32,409 nucleotides of DNA from Lachnospiraceae bacterium (GTDB lineage: Bacteria > Bacillota > Clostridia > Lachnospirales > Lachnospiraceae). A program made the position numbers and the translations under genes. This document shows positions 7,350-15,451 of this stretch, one piece after another. How positions within the stretch are numbered: the first letter of the stretch is position 1; every line of letters starts with the position of its first letter. Location of the stretch: assembly GCA_016287095.1 (NCBI GenBank), contig JAEEVK010000026.1, positions 1-32,409 of the forward strand, read 5' to 3'. The notes under the pieces are model-generated. The model had not been told where the DNA came from. It saw only the letters and a program-made list of their open reading frames with translations, and did no database searches.

Positions 7350-7384
7350 AGCGGAGCAGACAGACCTGCCCCGCTTTTCTTTTT
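7350..7384 (+). terminator. Terminator-like hairpin between the small ORF and the acyl-CoA ligase gene
   Basis: AGCGGAGCAG (7350-7359) pairs with CTGCCCCGCT (7366-7375) with one A-C mismatch, followed by TTTCTTTTTGG. It would end a short transcript covering the small ORF, or act as an attenuator in the ligase leader. The remaining 62 bases before the ligase ATG contain no clear promoter. Confidence 0.65.
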
Positions 7385-7446
7385 GGGTAAGGTGGATATG
7401 AGCACTGAAAGGTGTTGATATAAAAATCTAAATAAGGAGAAAACAC

Positions 7447-9789
7447 ATGGCAACAGAAACTTCATTAAAAGACGTAGCTTCACGTGTACGCGAAATGAGA
7501 GAGCTTTCCGGGATATCGATACATGAGATGTCAGAGAGTACTCATATGTCAGTTGAAGACTACATGGCGCTTGAAGACGGAAAAGTTGATTTTTCATTCT
7601 CGTTTATCAGCAAGTGTGCTGAGAAATTCGGAGTGGATATCGCTGATATCATGCAGGGTTCATCACCTAAGCTGTCTTCATTTTCATTGGTAAGAAGAGG
7701 CAAGGGTGTACCGATCGCTCGTAACGAGAACGAGAATGCACTTTATGCCAGCATGGCTCCAAACTTCAAGAATAAGATTGGTGAGCCCTTCTTCTGCAGA
7801 CTTCCCTATAATGCAGATATCGTAGATAAGCCTATGCAGCTGCATTATCACAACGGACATGAGGTAACCATCATCACAAAGGGTATTATGAAGCATCAGT
7901 TTGGTAACAGAGTTGAGCTTCTTTATCCCGGAGATGTTATCTATTTTGACAGCCGTACACCTCATGGCGAAATGGCTGTAAACGGTCAGGACTGTGAGTT
8001 CTTTACCGTTATCATGGGAAGCGAAGAGAATCAGGCTACCGATGACATAAAGCATCAGGACAATTCCTTGGCTCCCGAGAACATCATAATGGATGAGCCC
8101 GAGACAGGTGTTGTCAGCGAGAAATTTATCAAGACAAAGATTGACGGAAACGGGCTGCTTAAAGAGATCAAGTTTAAGCATGAAAACCAGTTTAACTTTG
8201 GTTATGACTGCGTAGATGCCATAGCTGAAAAGGCTCCCGATAAGCTGGCTATGATCTATGTGGATGAGAATAAGAACGACAGACGCTTTACCTTTGGTGA
8301 GATGAGCAGGCTTACCTCACAGGCCGCTAATTACTTTAGATCTCTCGGCATCCAGAAGGGTGACAGGGTAATGCTTGTGCTTAAGCGTCACTATCAGTTC
8401 TGGATATCTATAGTAGCACTTCACAAACTGGGTGCTATCGCTATACCTGCTACCAGTCAGCTGGTACAGCATGACTTTGAATACAGATTTAATGCCGCAG
8501 GAGTTGAGGCTATCGTATGTACTCCTGAGGATAATGTTCCTTATAATGTAGAGCTTGCACTTCCTGCCAGCCCTACAGTTCAGACAAAGATTGTTGTTAA
8601 CAGGACTGCCGATAACTGGGATTTTGATAAGAAGGACGGATGGCATTACTTCGATGAGGAAGTAGCAAAATTCCCTGAGACATTTGCAAGACCTCAGGGC
8701 AGTGCAGGCTCAAGCGGAGATGACCTGATGCTTATGTTCTTTACTTCAGGTACTACCGGATATCCTAAGATTGCTACTCACAGCCATAAGTATGCACTGG
8801 GTCACTTCATAACTGCTAAGTACTGGCATGATGTTCATCCGGACGGAGTACATCTGACAGTATCAGATACCGGCTGGGGTAAGGCTCTCTGGGGCAAGCT
8901 TTACGGAGCATGGCTCAATGAGTCAGCAGTATTTGTTTACGATTTCAATCGTTTCAATGCTGCAGATCTGCTTCCTATGTTTGCTAAGTATGGAATCACA
9001 ACCTTCTGTGCTCCGCCTACTATATTCAGATTCCTTATAAGGGAAGACCTGACACAGTATGACTTGAGTTCTATCCAGTATGCTACTGTAGCGGGTGAAG
9101 CTCTTAATGAGGAAGTGTACAATAAGTTCCTTGAGGCTACAGGTATAGAGCTTAAGGAAGGATTTGGTCAGACAGAGACCACACTTACCGTTGCAAACCT
9201 CAAGGGTATGAAGGTTAAACCCGGTTCAATGGGTAAGCCTTCACCTATGTATGATGTGGATATCGTATTACCTGACGGCACCAGCGCAGGTGTAGGTGAG
9301 ACTGGCGAGATAGTTGTAAAGACAGATAAGAAGGTACCTTGCGGACTCTTCAGAGGCTACTACAGAGATGATGAAAAGACCTTGGAGGTATGGCATGACG
9401 GTGCATATCATACAGGTGATACCGCATACCGCGATGAGGACGGATACTTCTGGTATGTAGGCCGTACAGATGACCTTATCAAGTCCAGTGGATACCGTAT
9501 CGGACCGTTCGAGATCGAGTCAGTACTTATGGAGCTTCCTTATGTGCTTGAGTGTGCGGTTACAGCTGCACCAGATCCTGTAAGAGGTCAGGTAGTAAAG
9601 GCTACTATCGTACTTACCAAGGGCAAGGAAGGTTCAGATGAACTTAAGAAAGAGATCCAGACCTATGTTAAGGAGCATACCGCACCATACAAGTATCCTC
9701 GTATTGTAGAATTCGTACCCGATCTGCCTAAGACCATCAGTGGTAAGATCCGCAGGAATGTACTGAGGGATAATGATTCTAAAAAATGA
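7447..9789 (+). CDS. Fusion of XRE-type HTH, cupin and AMP-forming acyl-CoA ligase
   Basis: The 780-residue protein has three parts. Residues of about 5-65 form an XRE-type helix-turn-helix. Residues 119-195 form a cupin with metal-binding residues H133, H135, E139 and H173. From about 230 to the end runs a complete AMP-forming ligase of the medium-chain acyl-CoA synthetase type, with the ATP loop TSGTTG at 433-438, GFGQTET near 572, the hinge-region YVGRTDDLIKSSGYRIGPFE near 674 and the catalytic lysine K767 in TISGKIRR. The ligase would activate a carboxylic acid as an acyl-AMP and then a CoA thioester. HTH-cupin proteins are normally transcription factors, so the enzyme may also bind DNA or sense its substrate through the cupin. 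The start has an AAGGAGA site 8 bases upstream. The acid substrate is unknown. Confidence 0.85.
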   Translation: MATETSLKDVASRVREMRELSGISIHEMSESTHMSVEDYMALEDGKVDFSFSFISKCAEKFGVDIADIMQGSSPKLSSFSLVRRGKGVPIARNENENALYASMAPNFKNKIGEPFFCRLPYNADIVDKPMQLHYHNGHEVTIITKGIMKHQFGNRVELLYPGDVIYFDSRTPHGEMAVNGQDCEFFTVIMGSEENQATDDIKHQDNSLAPENIIMDEPETGVVSEKFIKTKIDGNGLLKEIKFKHENQFNFGYDCVDAIAEKAPDKLAMIYVDENKNDRRFTFGEMSRLTSQAANYFRSLGIQKGDRVMLVLKRHYQFWISIVALHKLGAIAIPATSQLVQHDFEYRFNAAGVEAIVCTPEDNVPYNVELALPASPTVQTKIVVNRTADNWDFDKKDGWHYFDEEVAKFPETFARPQGSAGSSGDDLMLMFFTSGTTGYPKIATHSHKYALGHFITAKYWHDVHPDGVHLTVSDTGWGKALWGKLYGAWLNESAVFVYDFNRFNAADLLPMFAKYGITTFCAPPTIFRFLIREDLTQYDLSSIQYATVAGEALNEEVYNKFLEATGIELKEGFGQTETTLTVANLKGMKVKPGSMGKPSPMYDVDIVLPDGTSAGVGETGEIVVKTDKKVPCGLFRGYYRDDEKTLEVWHDGAYHTGDTAYRDEDGYFWYVGRTDDLIKSSGYRIGPFEIESVLMELPYVLECAVTAAPDPVRGQVVKATIVLTKGKEGSDELKKEIQTYVKEHTAPYKYPRIVEFVPDLPKTISGKIRRNVLRDNDSKK

Positions 9790-9867
9790 TCATTATAAAC
9801 TTATCGTATAAGGATATGTTTATATGATAATATAACTATAATCGGGAATAGTATAACTTAAATTTTG

Positions 9868-9927
9868 TCATTCTGAGCGAAGCGAAGAATCTTATGTTTT
9901 AAGATAGTTAGCTAACGCTCAGAATGA
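9868..9927 (+). repeat. Complete interspersed palindromic element (copy B)
   Basis: TCATTCTGAGCG (9868-9879) and CGCTCAGAATGA (9916-9927) are perfect 12-base inverted arms around a 36-base centre that itself has an ATCTT/AAGAT stem. The second arm is followed by TATTTTTTG, so the RNA would look like an intrinsic terminator for the upstream ligase gene. The left arm with its GAAGCGAAGAATC continuation is shared with copies at 2684 and 25083. Confidence 0.8.
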
Positions 9928-9962
9928 TATTTTTTGTGCCAAAAAGTTTAGTAATATTAATA

Positions 9963-9991
9963 TTGTATATTTAATATCCTTAGTGTATAAT
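9963..9991 (+). promoter_or_regulatory. Promoter for the 591-residue lipoprotein gene
   Basis: TTGTAT at 9963-9968 and TATAAT at 9986-9991 have 17-base spacing. The start site would be about 30 bases before the ATG at 10027, whose GAGAGGAGAG site fits well. Confidence 0.6.
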
Positions 9992-10026
9992 ACGACACAG
10001 AAATCGGAAATGAGAGGAGAGTTTTA

Positions 10027-11802
10027 ATGAAGAAGATTTGTGCAATACTTATGATTTTGGTACTTGTACTGTCAACTACCGCATGTTCAAGTAAGGATAT
10101 CGATGATCTGGTTGACAAGTTTACAGGTACTACAGATGCTCCGAAGGATAACTCGGATGATAAGCAGGATGCTGTGACAACTCCTACTGCTGAGGTTACT
10201 CCCGAGGCTACACAGGCTCCTACTAGTACACCTACTCCTGTACCTACAGAAGAAGTTACTGCCACACCTGAGCCTGAAGTAACAGAGGAGCCCACACCTA
10301 CTGAGGATCCTGCAATTGTAGATATAACAACTGAAGGTGCTGATGAAGAGCTTCTGAATAATATTTTTAGAGCATATACTGATTTCCTTCATGACGAAGT
10401 TGATAAAACAGACTATGAAAACTTTGATGCAATGCGTGTAGGTTTGGCTTTTATAGATGATGATAATATCCCTGAGCTTATATGGGCTGACAACAATTAT
10501 CATGCATGTGGCGTAAGGGTTGCTTACTATGTGGACGGCGAAGTAAAAGAGATCGGTAATTTCGGCGGACAGGGCGGCGGATTTGGTGAGTACGGCGGAT
10601 TTGCATATGCTAAATACGAGAACAGGATTTTAAGTTATTATATGGGTATGGGTATCCAGCTGCTTACTCAGTACCATGTTGCAGACGATCTTGAGCTGAT
10701 TCAGGATTTCAATCTTGAAGGCGATATTAATGATAACACTTATTTCATTATCAATGAAGAAAACGTAACCGGTGAAGCTTTTACCGAAGCATATGATTTA
10801 GCATTTGAGGGTGAAGAAGATCATCCTATAATCTGGGCTACATATGATTCAATGATATTCTTTTATCCTAACCTCTGCCAGGGCAAGGAAATTGAGATAT
10901 TTACCGATATGTACAATCAGCTCCTTGATCCTGAATACGAAAGATATACCGGATATGTTGATCCTAAGATGGAAGCTATGCGTGGTACATGGGGACTTAT
11001 CCAAGGTGAGGTTTATATCGACGAACCGGAGATGACGATATGGTATGATATAAATGGTGATCAGGAATCTATGAGCAGTTTCCTTTACTCAAATGCATAT
11101 ATTTATGATAATGCAGGATTCTGGCTTTCAGGCTATAACTCAGACGGAGAAAATATTGAAGAGCTGAACCTTACATCATATGCAATGCCTATGACATACT
11201 TTGACGGTGGAATCTCTGAGGGTGTTGATTATGGCTGGTGTGTAATCTGCGAGCCTCAGGACGGACTTGAGTGGAATTGCGATATGTGTCTGGACGATGA
11301 GGATCATCTGATCATAGTACTTTGGAGAAATACAGACAAGACCTACGATATGGATGGTTATGAATATCCTGTACAGGATTGGATCACTCTTTACTATGAG
11401 AGAGAATTCGATGAATATGATTACAACACTGTAACTGCTTCAGTCACCAGAAGTGCTAAAGATGACAAGGACGGTAAGTATGCTTTTATAGCTCAGGAAT
11501 ACCTGGTTGTATATCCTACGGATACAGAACTGATAGTTGAGTATAACCTGCCTGAGGATCTTGATGGATCAGACTTCGAAATAGTAACACTTGATAAGGA
11601 TCCTTATGTATTCTATGTTGATGATAGCAGTGTTATAAAAGAGATTGATTTTGAAAAAATGGCATTTACAAGAGTGCCTGCTGAAGAATATGCCGTTCAG
11701 GAATATTATTATGATTACACTATCTTCTTTGACGGCGTAAATGATGAGGGTACCAATGAAGGTCTTACAGCAGTTGCTATGATAAGAGATTATCTTGGAT
11801 AA
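10027..11802 (+). CDS. Large acidic lipoprotein with T/P/E linker, unknown function
   Basis: The 591-residue protein begins with a lipoprotein signal (hydrophobic ILMILVLVLS, then TTAC lipobox with the cysteine at about residue 20). A Pro/Thr/Glu-rich spacer follows at about 45-97. The next part (about 105-290) contains FIDDDNIPELIWADN and a Gly-rich GGQGGGFGEYGG loop. This resembles a module found in many Lachnospiraceae lipoproteins, in which 'F-D-x-D-G-D-x-I-P-E-L' opens a beta-propeller-like fold. The rest is rich in Asp, Glu and Tyr and may include lipocalin-like strands. No catalytic motif is recognised. It has its own promoter and terminator. Confidence 0.75.
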   Translation: MKKICAILMILVLVLSTTACSSKDIDDLVDKFTGTTDAPKDNSDDKQDAVTTPTAEVTPEATQAPTSTPTPVPTEEVTATPEPEVTEEPTPTEDPAIVDITTEGADEELLNNIFRAYTDFLHDEVDKTDYENFDAMRVGLAFIDDDNIPELIWADNNYHACGVRVAYYVDGEVKEIGNFGGQGGGFGEYGGFAYAKYENRILSYYMGMGIQLLTQYHVADDLELIQDFNLEGDINDNTYFIINEENVTGEAFTEAYDLAFEGEEDHPIIWATYDSMIFFYPNLCQGKEIEIFTDMYNQLLDPEYERYTGYVDPKMEAMRGTWGLIQGEVYIDEPEMTIWYDINGDQESMSSFLYSNAYIYDNAGFWLSGYNSDGENIEELNLTSYAMPMTYFDGGISEGVDYGWCVICEPQDGLEWNCDMCLDDEDHLIIVLWRNTDKTYDMDGYEYPVQDWITLYYEREFDEYDYNTVTASVTRSAKDDKDGKYAFIAQEYLVVYPTDTELIVEYNLPEDLDGSDFEIVTLDKDPYVFYVDDSSVIKEIDFEKMAFTRVPAEEYAVQEYYYDYTIFFDGVNDEGTNEGLTAVAMIRDYLG

Positions 11803-11819
11803 ATATTTACAAAACCTAT

Positions 11820-11852
11820 TAGCGGACTTAAGTTTAGTCCGCTATTTTTTTG
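11820..11852 (+). terminator. Rho-independent terminator after the 591-residue lipoprotein gene
   Basis: TAGCGGACT (11820-11828) pairs perfectly with AGTCCGCTA (11836-11844) and runs into TTTTTTTG. It begins 18 bases after the stop. Confidence 0.9.
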
Positions 11853-11881
11853 TTGACATAATGATTCCTGTAGAATAAAAT
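11853..11881 (+). promoter_or_regulatory. Promoter for the DUF937 and GH26-like genes
   Basis: TTGACA at 11853-11858 and TAAAAT at 11876-11881 are 17 bases apart, directly behind the preceding terminator. It would drive the DUF937 gene at 11925 and probably the hydrolase after it. Confidence 0.75.
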
Positions 11882-11924
11882 ATAAATGATAATTTTTCAA
11901 ATGATAGTAGAAAGGGGTTTCATC

Positions 11925-12509
11925 ATGGATTTATCATCAATTTTCGGAACTTTAATGAGTAGTGAAGGTATCAGCGGTATAGCTGAAAAGACCGGAGCTT
12001 CGTCTCTGGATATCAAGAACGTGCTTTCTTCGGCACTTCCTCAGTTGATCTCAGGTGCTGACAAGCAGAATACAGACGCAAGTACACAGCAGGGTTTTGT
12101 AAATGCTTTATCACAGCACGCAGGTAATGATACATCTAATCTTTCAAGCTTCTTCGGAAAGGTTGATCTGGCAGACGGCGCTAAGATCATCGGACATCTT
12201 TTAGGTAAGGACGGCTCTAACAATGTAGCCGCTCAGACCGGTGTTAACAGTGCAAATACATCAAATATTCTTTCCTCAGCAGCTCCTCTCGTTATGAGCC
12301 TGCTCGGAAAGCAGTTTAGCAAGGAGAAGAGAAGTATGGGTTCACGTATAGTTGACGATTCTGCAGAGCCTAAGACAAAGAACCAGGCTACCAAGACTGC
12401 TGTTGCAGGTGCTCTTAAGGGTGCCAGCCAGTCCAGAAAGGCTCAGATAAAGGCTGCTACTACAGGCAGCGCAGGCCCTAAGAAGATAGTTAAGAAGAAA
12501 GCAGATTAA
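11925..12509 (+). CDS. DUF937 domain protein
   Basis: This 194-residue protein begins MDLSSIFGTLMSSEGISGIA and contains two related segments of the form 'A-x-x-T-G-x-x-x-x-x-x-x-I-L-S-S-A-x-P-L' near residues 18-45 and 99-127, which is typical of DUF937 (YidB-like) proteins. The last 60 residues are basic (Lys/Ala/Gly-rich, ending KKIVKKKAD) and could bind nucleic acid or an acidic partner. Family function is unknown. ATG 11925 is preferred over an upstream frame opening at 11886 because AAAGGGG lies 7 bases before it and the conserved domain starts there. The hydrolase gene begins 9 bases after its stop, so the two are very likely cotranscribed. Confidence 0.8.
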   Translation: MDLSSIFGTLMSSEGISGIAEKTGASSLDIKNVLSSALPQLISGADKQNTDASTQQGFVNALSQHAGNDTSNLSSFFGKVDLADGAKIIGHLLGKDGSNNVAAQTGVNSANTSNILSSAAPLVMSLLGKQFSKEKRSMGSRIVDDSAEPKTKNQATKTAVAGALKGASQSRKAQIKAATTGSAGPKKIVKKKAD

Positions 12510-12518
12510 GGAGTAAAA

Positions 12519-13961
12519 ATGGCAAAATTAAAATCAATCACTCTTAATCCTGCGAAGTGTGCGATAGACCTTTCTGACGGCAGTGAGAGAGGCTTTTATG
12601 TGGATCAGGATTATATTTTAAGAAAACTAGGACGTCCTCATCGTGCTGTGAACATCATGTATTGCTATTATCCTAATGATAAGGCATGGCCGAAGCGTGC
12701 ACAGGATGCATATGCCGATATGGAGGTCGGTTTTGCGTGGGATTATCCTTACGATAACTATTTCCCTTACTTAGGCGGCAAAGAAGGAAATACCGAGGGT
12801 GAACCCTTTACCTGTATGAGGGATATCCGCCGTCATGGTCAGGATGTAATACTGACACTTACCTGTGATCCAAAGATCACGGATGATCAGATCATCGCTA
12901 TTGCCAAGGATCTCAGACCTTTCGGCAGGATGATGCTCCGTATGAATCATGAGTGTACAGGTAACTGGTTTTCATTTAATAAGAGAGCAACCTATCAGGA
13001 AATAGCGGATTTTTATGTTCGTTTCCATAAGATAGTGCGTAAGTATGCTCCCAATGTCAGCATGATACTTTGCGCCGGCGCAGTTATGGGCAAAAAGGAC
13101 ATCAAGGCTGAAAAAGAGGATGAGTTCTTAGAGGCTATCAAGGCAACTGAGATCTGGTCCATCGATAAGTATATAGCTCTTAACTGGGGGTGGCCTTATG
13201 AGGTGGCCGAGAAGGATAATCACAGCCATCTGAGGGATACCGCAAAGAATACATATAATGTGGCAAGACGTACATTCCTGAGATTTAAGGAAATCTGCGG
13301 CGGAAAGACCAAGCCCATGGTTATGTCTGAGCTTAATGCCGACGGAGATGTAACCGGTCCTTACGATCAGGCAAAGATCATGAAGGATTTTGCTAAGATA
13401 ATTAAAAATGACCCTGAGAGATGGTTCTCGGCATTCTGCTTCTACCAGTTTAGGGATGACGGCAGACTGGGACTTGAGATCACCGATCCCAATAATCCTA
13501 ATGTAGGTGTTGAGCAGCCGGTACTTGGTGCATATAAGGATATCATTGATGATGATTTCTTTAAGCCTGAGATAAAGAGCGGTAAGACTGCTAAGCTTCC
13601 TATAAAGCTTCGCTGGGGTGGTTCCGAAGATGCCGAGGGTGTGGCTATGGAGCTGGACTTTGAAAAGGATCCTGTATTTGCCGAGGCAAACTTTGAGGGA
13701 AGTCTGGTTGATGCAAACCTTATGATGGAGCTTAACGGGATGTGGTTTTATAAGGCTCCCGGAGTAAAGTTTGTGGATTTCATGCCTGCATTCTTTAAGA
13801 AGAGACTGAAAGGCGCTCAGAAGCTGACATTAAAGATTTTTGCTCCGCCTGCTACAGGTGAAAATGATCCAGCGCAGGGCAAAAACTGGGATATGGATTA
13901 TTATTATGAGCTGCAGGAGTTACCTAAGATAAGATTAAGATTTGAACCGATCTGTAAGTAA
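12519..13961 (+). CDS. Cytoplasmic GH26-like (clan GH-A) glycoside hydrolase-type protein
   Basis: The 480-residue protein has no signal peptide. Residues of about 25-345 look like a TIM-barrel hydrolase of the mannanase GH26/clan GH-A type. MLRMNHECTGNWF carries the probable acid/base E145, and VMSELNADGD carries the probable nucleophile E271. SIDKYIALNWGWPYE near residue 210 also fits a barrel strand with aromatic substrate contacts. Residues of about 360-480 form a separate beta-rich domain. GH26 enzymes are usually secreted endo-mannanases; a cytoplasmic version points to short oligosaccharides or to a different role. The start has an AAGGAG site. It shares a transcript with the DUF937 gene. 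Confidence 0.65.
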   Translation: MAKLKSITLNPAKCAIDLSDGSERGFYVDQDYILRKLGRPHRAVNIMYCYYPNDKAWPKRAQDAYADMEVGFAWDYPYDNYFPYLGGKEGNTEGEPFTCMRDIRRHGQDVILTLTCDPKITDDQIIAIAKDLRPFGRMMLRMNHECTGNWFSFNKRATYQEIADFYVRFHKIVRKYAPNVSMILCAGAVMGKKDIKAEKEDEFLEAIKATEIWSIDKYIALNWGWPYEVAEKDNHSHLRDTAKNTYNVARRTFLRFKEICGGKTKPMVMSELNADGDVTGPYDQAKIMKDFAKIIKNDPERWFSAFCFYQFRDDGRLGLEITDPNNPNVGVEQPVLGAYKDIIDDDFFKPEIKSGKTAKLPIKLRWGGSEDAEGVAMELDFEKDPVFAEANFEGSLVDANLMMELNGMWFYKAPGVKFVDFMPAFFKKRLKGAQKLTLKIFAPPATGENDPAQGKNWDMDYYYELQELPKIRLRFEPICK

Positions 13962-13994
13962 AAAAATGGCGACAGGGAATCGTCCCTGTCGCCA
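13961..13994 (-). terminator. Terminator of proA (also a hairpin for the plus-strand hydrolase gene)
   Basis: TGGCGACAGGGA (13967-13978) and TCCCTGTCGCCA (13983-13994) form a perfect 12-base stem with a 4-base loop. On the minus strand it is followed by seven T (13961-13966 and neighbours), ideal for ending proA. On the plus strand the tail is only AAATATTG, so termination of the hydrolase transcript there would be weaker. Confidence 0.85.
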
Positions 13995-14006
13995 AATATT
14001 GTCATA

Positions 14007-15287
14007 TTATTTTATGTCCTTAAAATGGAAGCTCTTGCTTCCGTCACAGTAAGGTGCGACGAGGTGGCCTTCCCCCGTCATTTTGTATTTGTAGGTTACA
14101 AGACCCTCGAGTCCTACAGGTCCTCTGGGGGGCATCTTACCGGTACTGATGCCTACTTCGGCACCGAAACCGTACCTGAATCCGTCCGCAAATCTGGTAG
14201 AGCAGTTGCAGTATACATTTGCGGAATCAACCATCGTAAAGAAGTATTCCTTATTTGCTTCGTTTGAAGTGATGATACAGTCGGTGTGATGTGAACCGAA
14301 GCTGTTGATGTGGGCTATAGCCTCATCCTCACTGTCTACGATCTTCAAAGATATTTCTTTGTCAAGATATTCTTTCTTAAATCCATTTTCATCAATTTCA
14401 TTACAGCCAATAAGAGCGGCAGTCTTTTTATCGCCATTCATCTTGACCCCGGCATCTTTCAACCTCTCGGAAAGAAGGGGCAGGAATCTGTCGGCGATCT
14501 TAGAATTAATAAGGACTGTCTCTACTGCATTGCAGACTGCGCTGTACTGTGTTTTGGCATCTACTATGATGGATAATGCCATGTCAAAATCTGCCTCGCT
14601 GTCAACATAGATGTGGCAGATACCGTCTGCGTGTCCCATGACGGTTATCCTGGTGTTGTCCATGATATACCTTACAAAGGCATTGGAGCCTCTGGGGATG
14701 AGCAGGTCAACATATTTATCACATGTAAGCAGCTCGCTTATCTCTGAACGGTCCTCAGCCTGAGCCATACATCCCTCGGGCAGGCCGGATTCACATGCTG
14801 CTTTATAGATGATATCAAAGAGTACCTTGTTGGTACGTCTGGTCTCACTGCCTCCCTTTAAGATACAGCAGTTTCCGCTCTTTAAGCAGAGGGTTGAAAT
14901 CTGTATCAGAGCATCGGGACGGGCCTCAAATATTACACCGATTACACCGATGGGGCATGTAGATCTGATAAGGGTAAGTCCTTCGTCCAGACTTCTCTTT
15001 AAAGATACGATATTTAAAGGATCGGGGAGAGAGATAAGGCTCTCGATACCTTCAAAAGAGGATCTGAGCTTGTCCTCACCGAATTTAAGTCTTTTCATGA
15101 CTGCGGGAGCTACGCCGCTCTGTTCAGCCGCATCCATATCCTGCTTATTGGCATCAAATATGGCGGCTGCGTTAGCTTTTATGGCTTCGGCAATATTACT
15201 TAAAGCCTTGTTCCTGACTTCGATACTGGTGGAAGCCAGCTTAGGACTGTCTTTTTTTAAAGCGCAAGCTTTTTCAGTAATGGTCAT
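14007..15287 (-). CDS. proA: Gamma-glutamyl phosphate reductase ProA
   Basis: ProA reduces gamma-glutamyl phosphate with NADPH to glutamate-5-semialdehyde, the second step of proline synthesis. Family signatures are clear: CPIGVIGVIFEARPDAL, KSGNCCILKGGSE, LIPRGSNAFVRYI, the active-site region QYSAVCNAVETVL with the catalytic cysteine, and STRFADGFRYGFGAEVGIST with RGPVGLEGLVTYKY. The frame stays open to an ATG at 15359, but that codon lies between the -10 box and the predicted start site of the only good promoter, so ATG 15287 is chosen. This gives 426 residues, close to the usual 415-420. No strong ribosome binding site precedes either ATG. proB is not in the window. Confidence 0.93.
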   Translation of the reverse strand: MTITEKACALKKDSPKLASTSIEVRNKALSNIAEAIKANAAAIFDANKQDMDAAEQSGVAPAVMKRLKFGEDKLRSSFEGIESLISLPDPLNIVSLKRSLDEGLTLIRSTCPIGVIGVIFEARPDALIQISTLCLKSGNCCILKGGSETRRTNKVLFDIIYKAACESGLPEGCMAQAEDRSEISELLTCDKYVDLLIPRGSNAFVRYIMDNTRITVMGHADGICHIYVDSEADFDMALSIIVDAKTQYSAVCNAVETVLINSKIADRFLPLLSERLKDAGVKMNGDKKTAALIGCNEIDENGFKKEYLDKEISLKIVDSEDEAIAHINSFGSHHTDCIITSNEANKEYFFTMVDSANVYCNCSTRFADGFRYGFGAEVGISTGKMPPRGPVGLEGLVTYKYKMTGEGHLVAPYCDGSKSFHFKDIK

Positions 15288-15359
15288 ACAATGTACCGGC
15301 TGCTGTATAGCAGCAATCCTTTCGCATAAAATCCTTTTAAATAAATTCCTTAGTTTCAT

Positions 15360-15388
15360 ATCATAATAGATTTTCCCAACAAATGCAA
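15360..15388 (-). promoter_or_regulatory. Minus-strand promoter for proA
   Basis: Read on the minus strand, TTGCAT (15388-15383) and TATGAT (15365-15360) are 17 bases apart. Transcription would begin near 15353, inside the open frame upstream of ATG 15287, which argues against the longer ProA form. Confidence 0.6.
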
Positions 15389-15451
15389 TAAAAAAATAAA
15401 TTTTGCTTGTTTTCTTAACAAAAATGTAATATTATATAAAGGAGTATATGC

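Noticed and set aside
7160-7446. Riboswitch or T-box in the long leader of the ligase-fusion gene
   Set aside because: No T-box sequence, specifier pattern or known riboswitch core can be seen; the hairpin at 7350 alone is not enough.
9957-10295. 112-residue minus-strand ORF rich in Val/Gly/Ser
   Set aside because: It is the antisense of the Pro/Thr-rich linker of the lipoprotein at 10027.
14809-15366. 185-residue plus-strand ORF
   Set aside because: It lies opposite proA, whose family motifs are unmistakable. It has no ribosome binding site.
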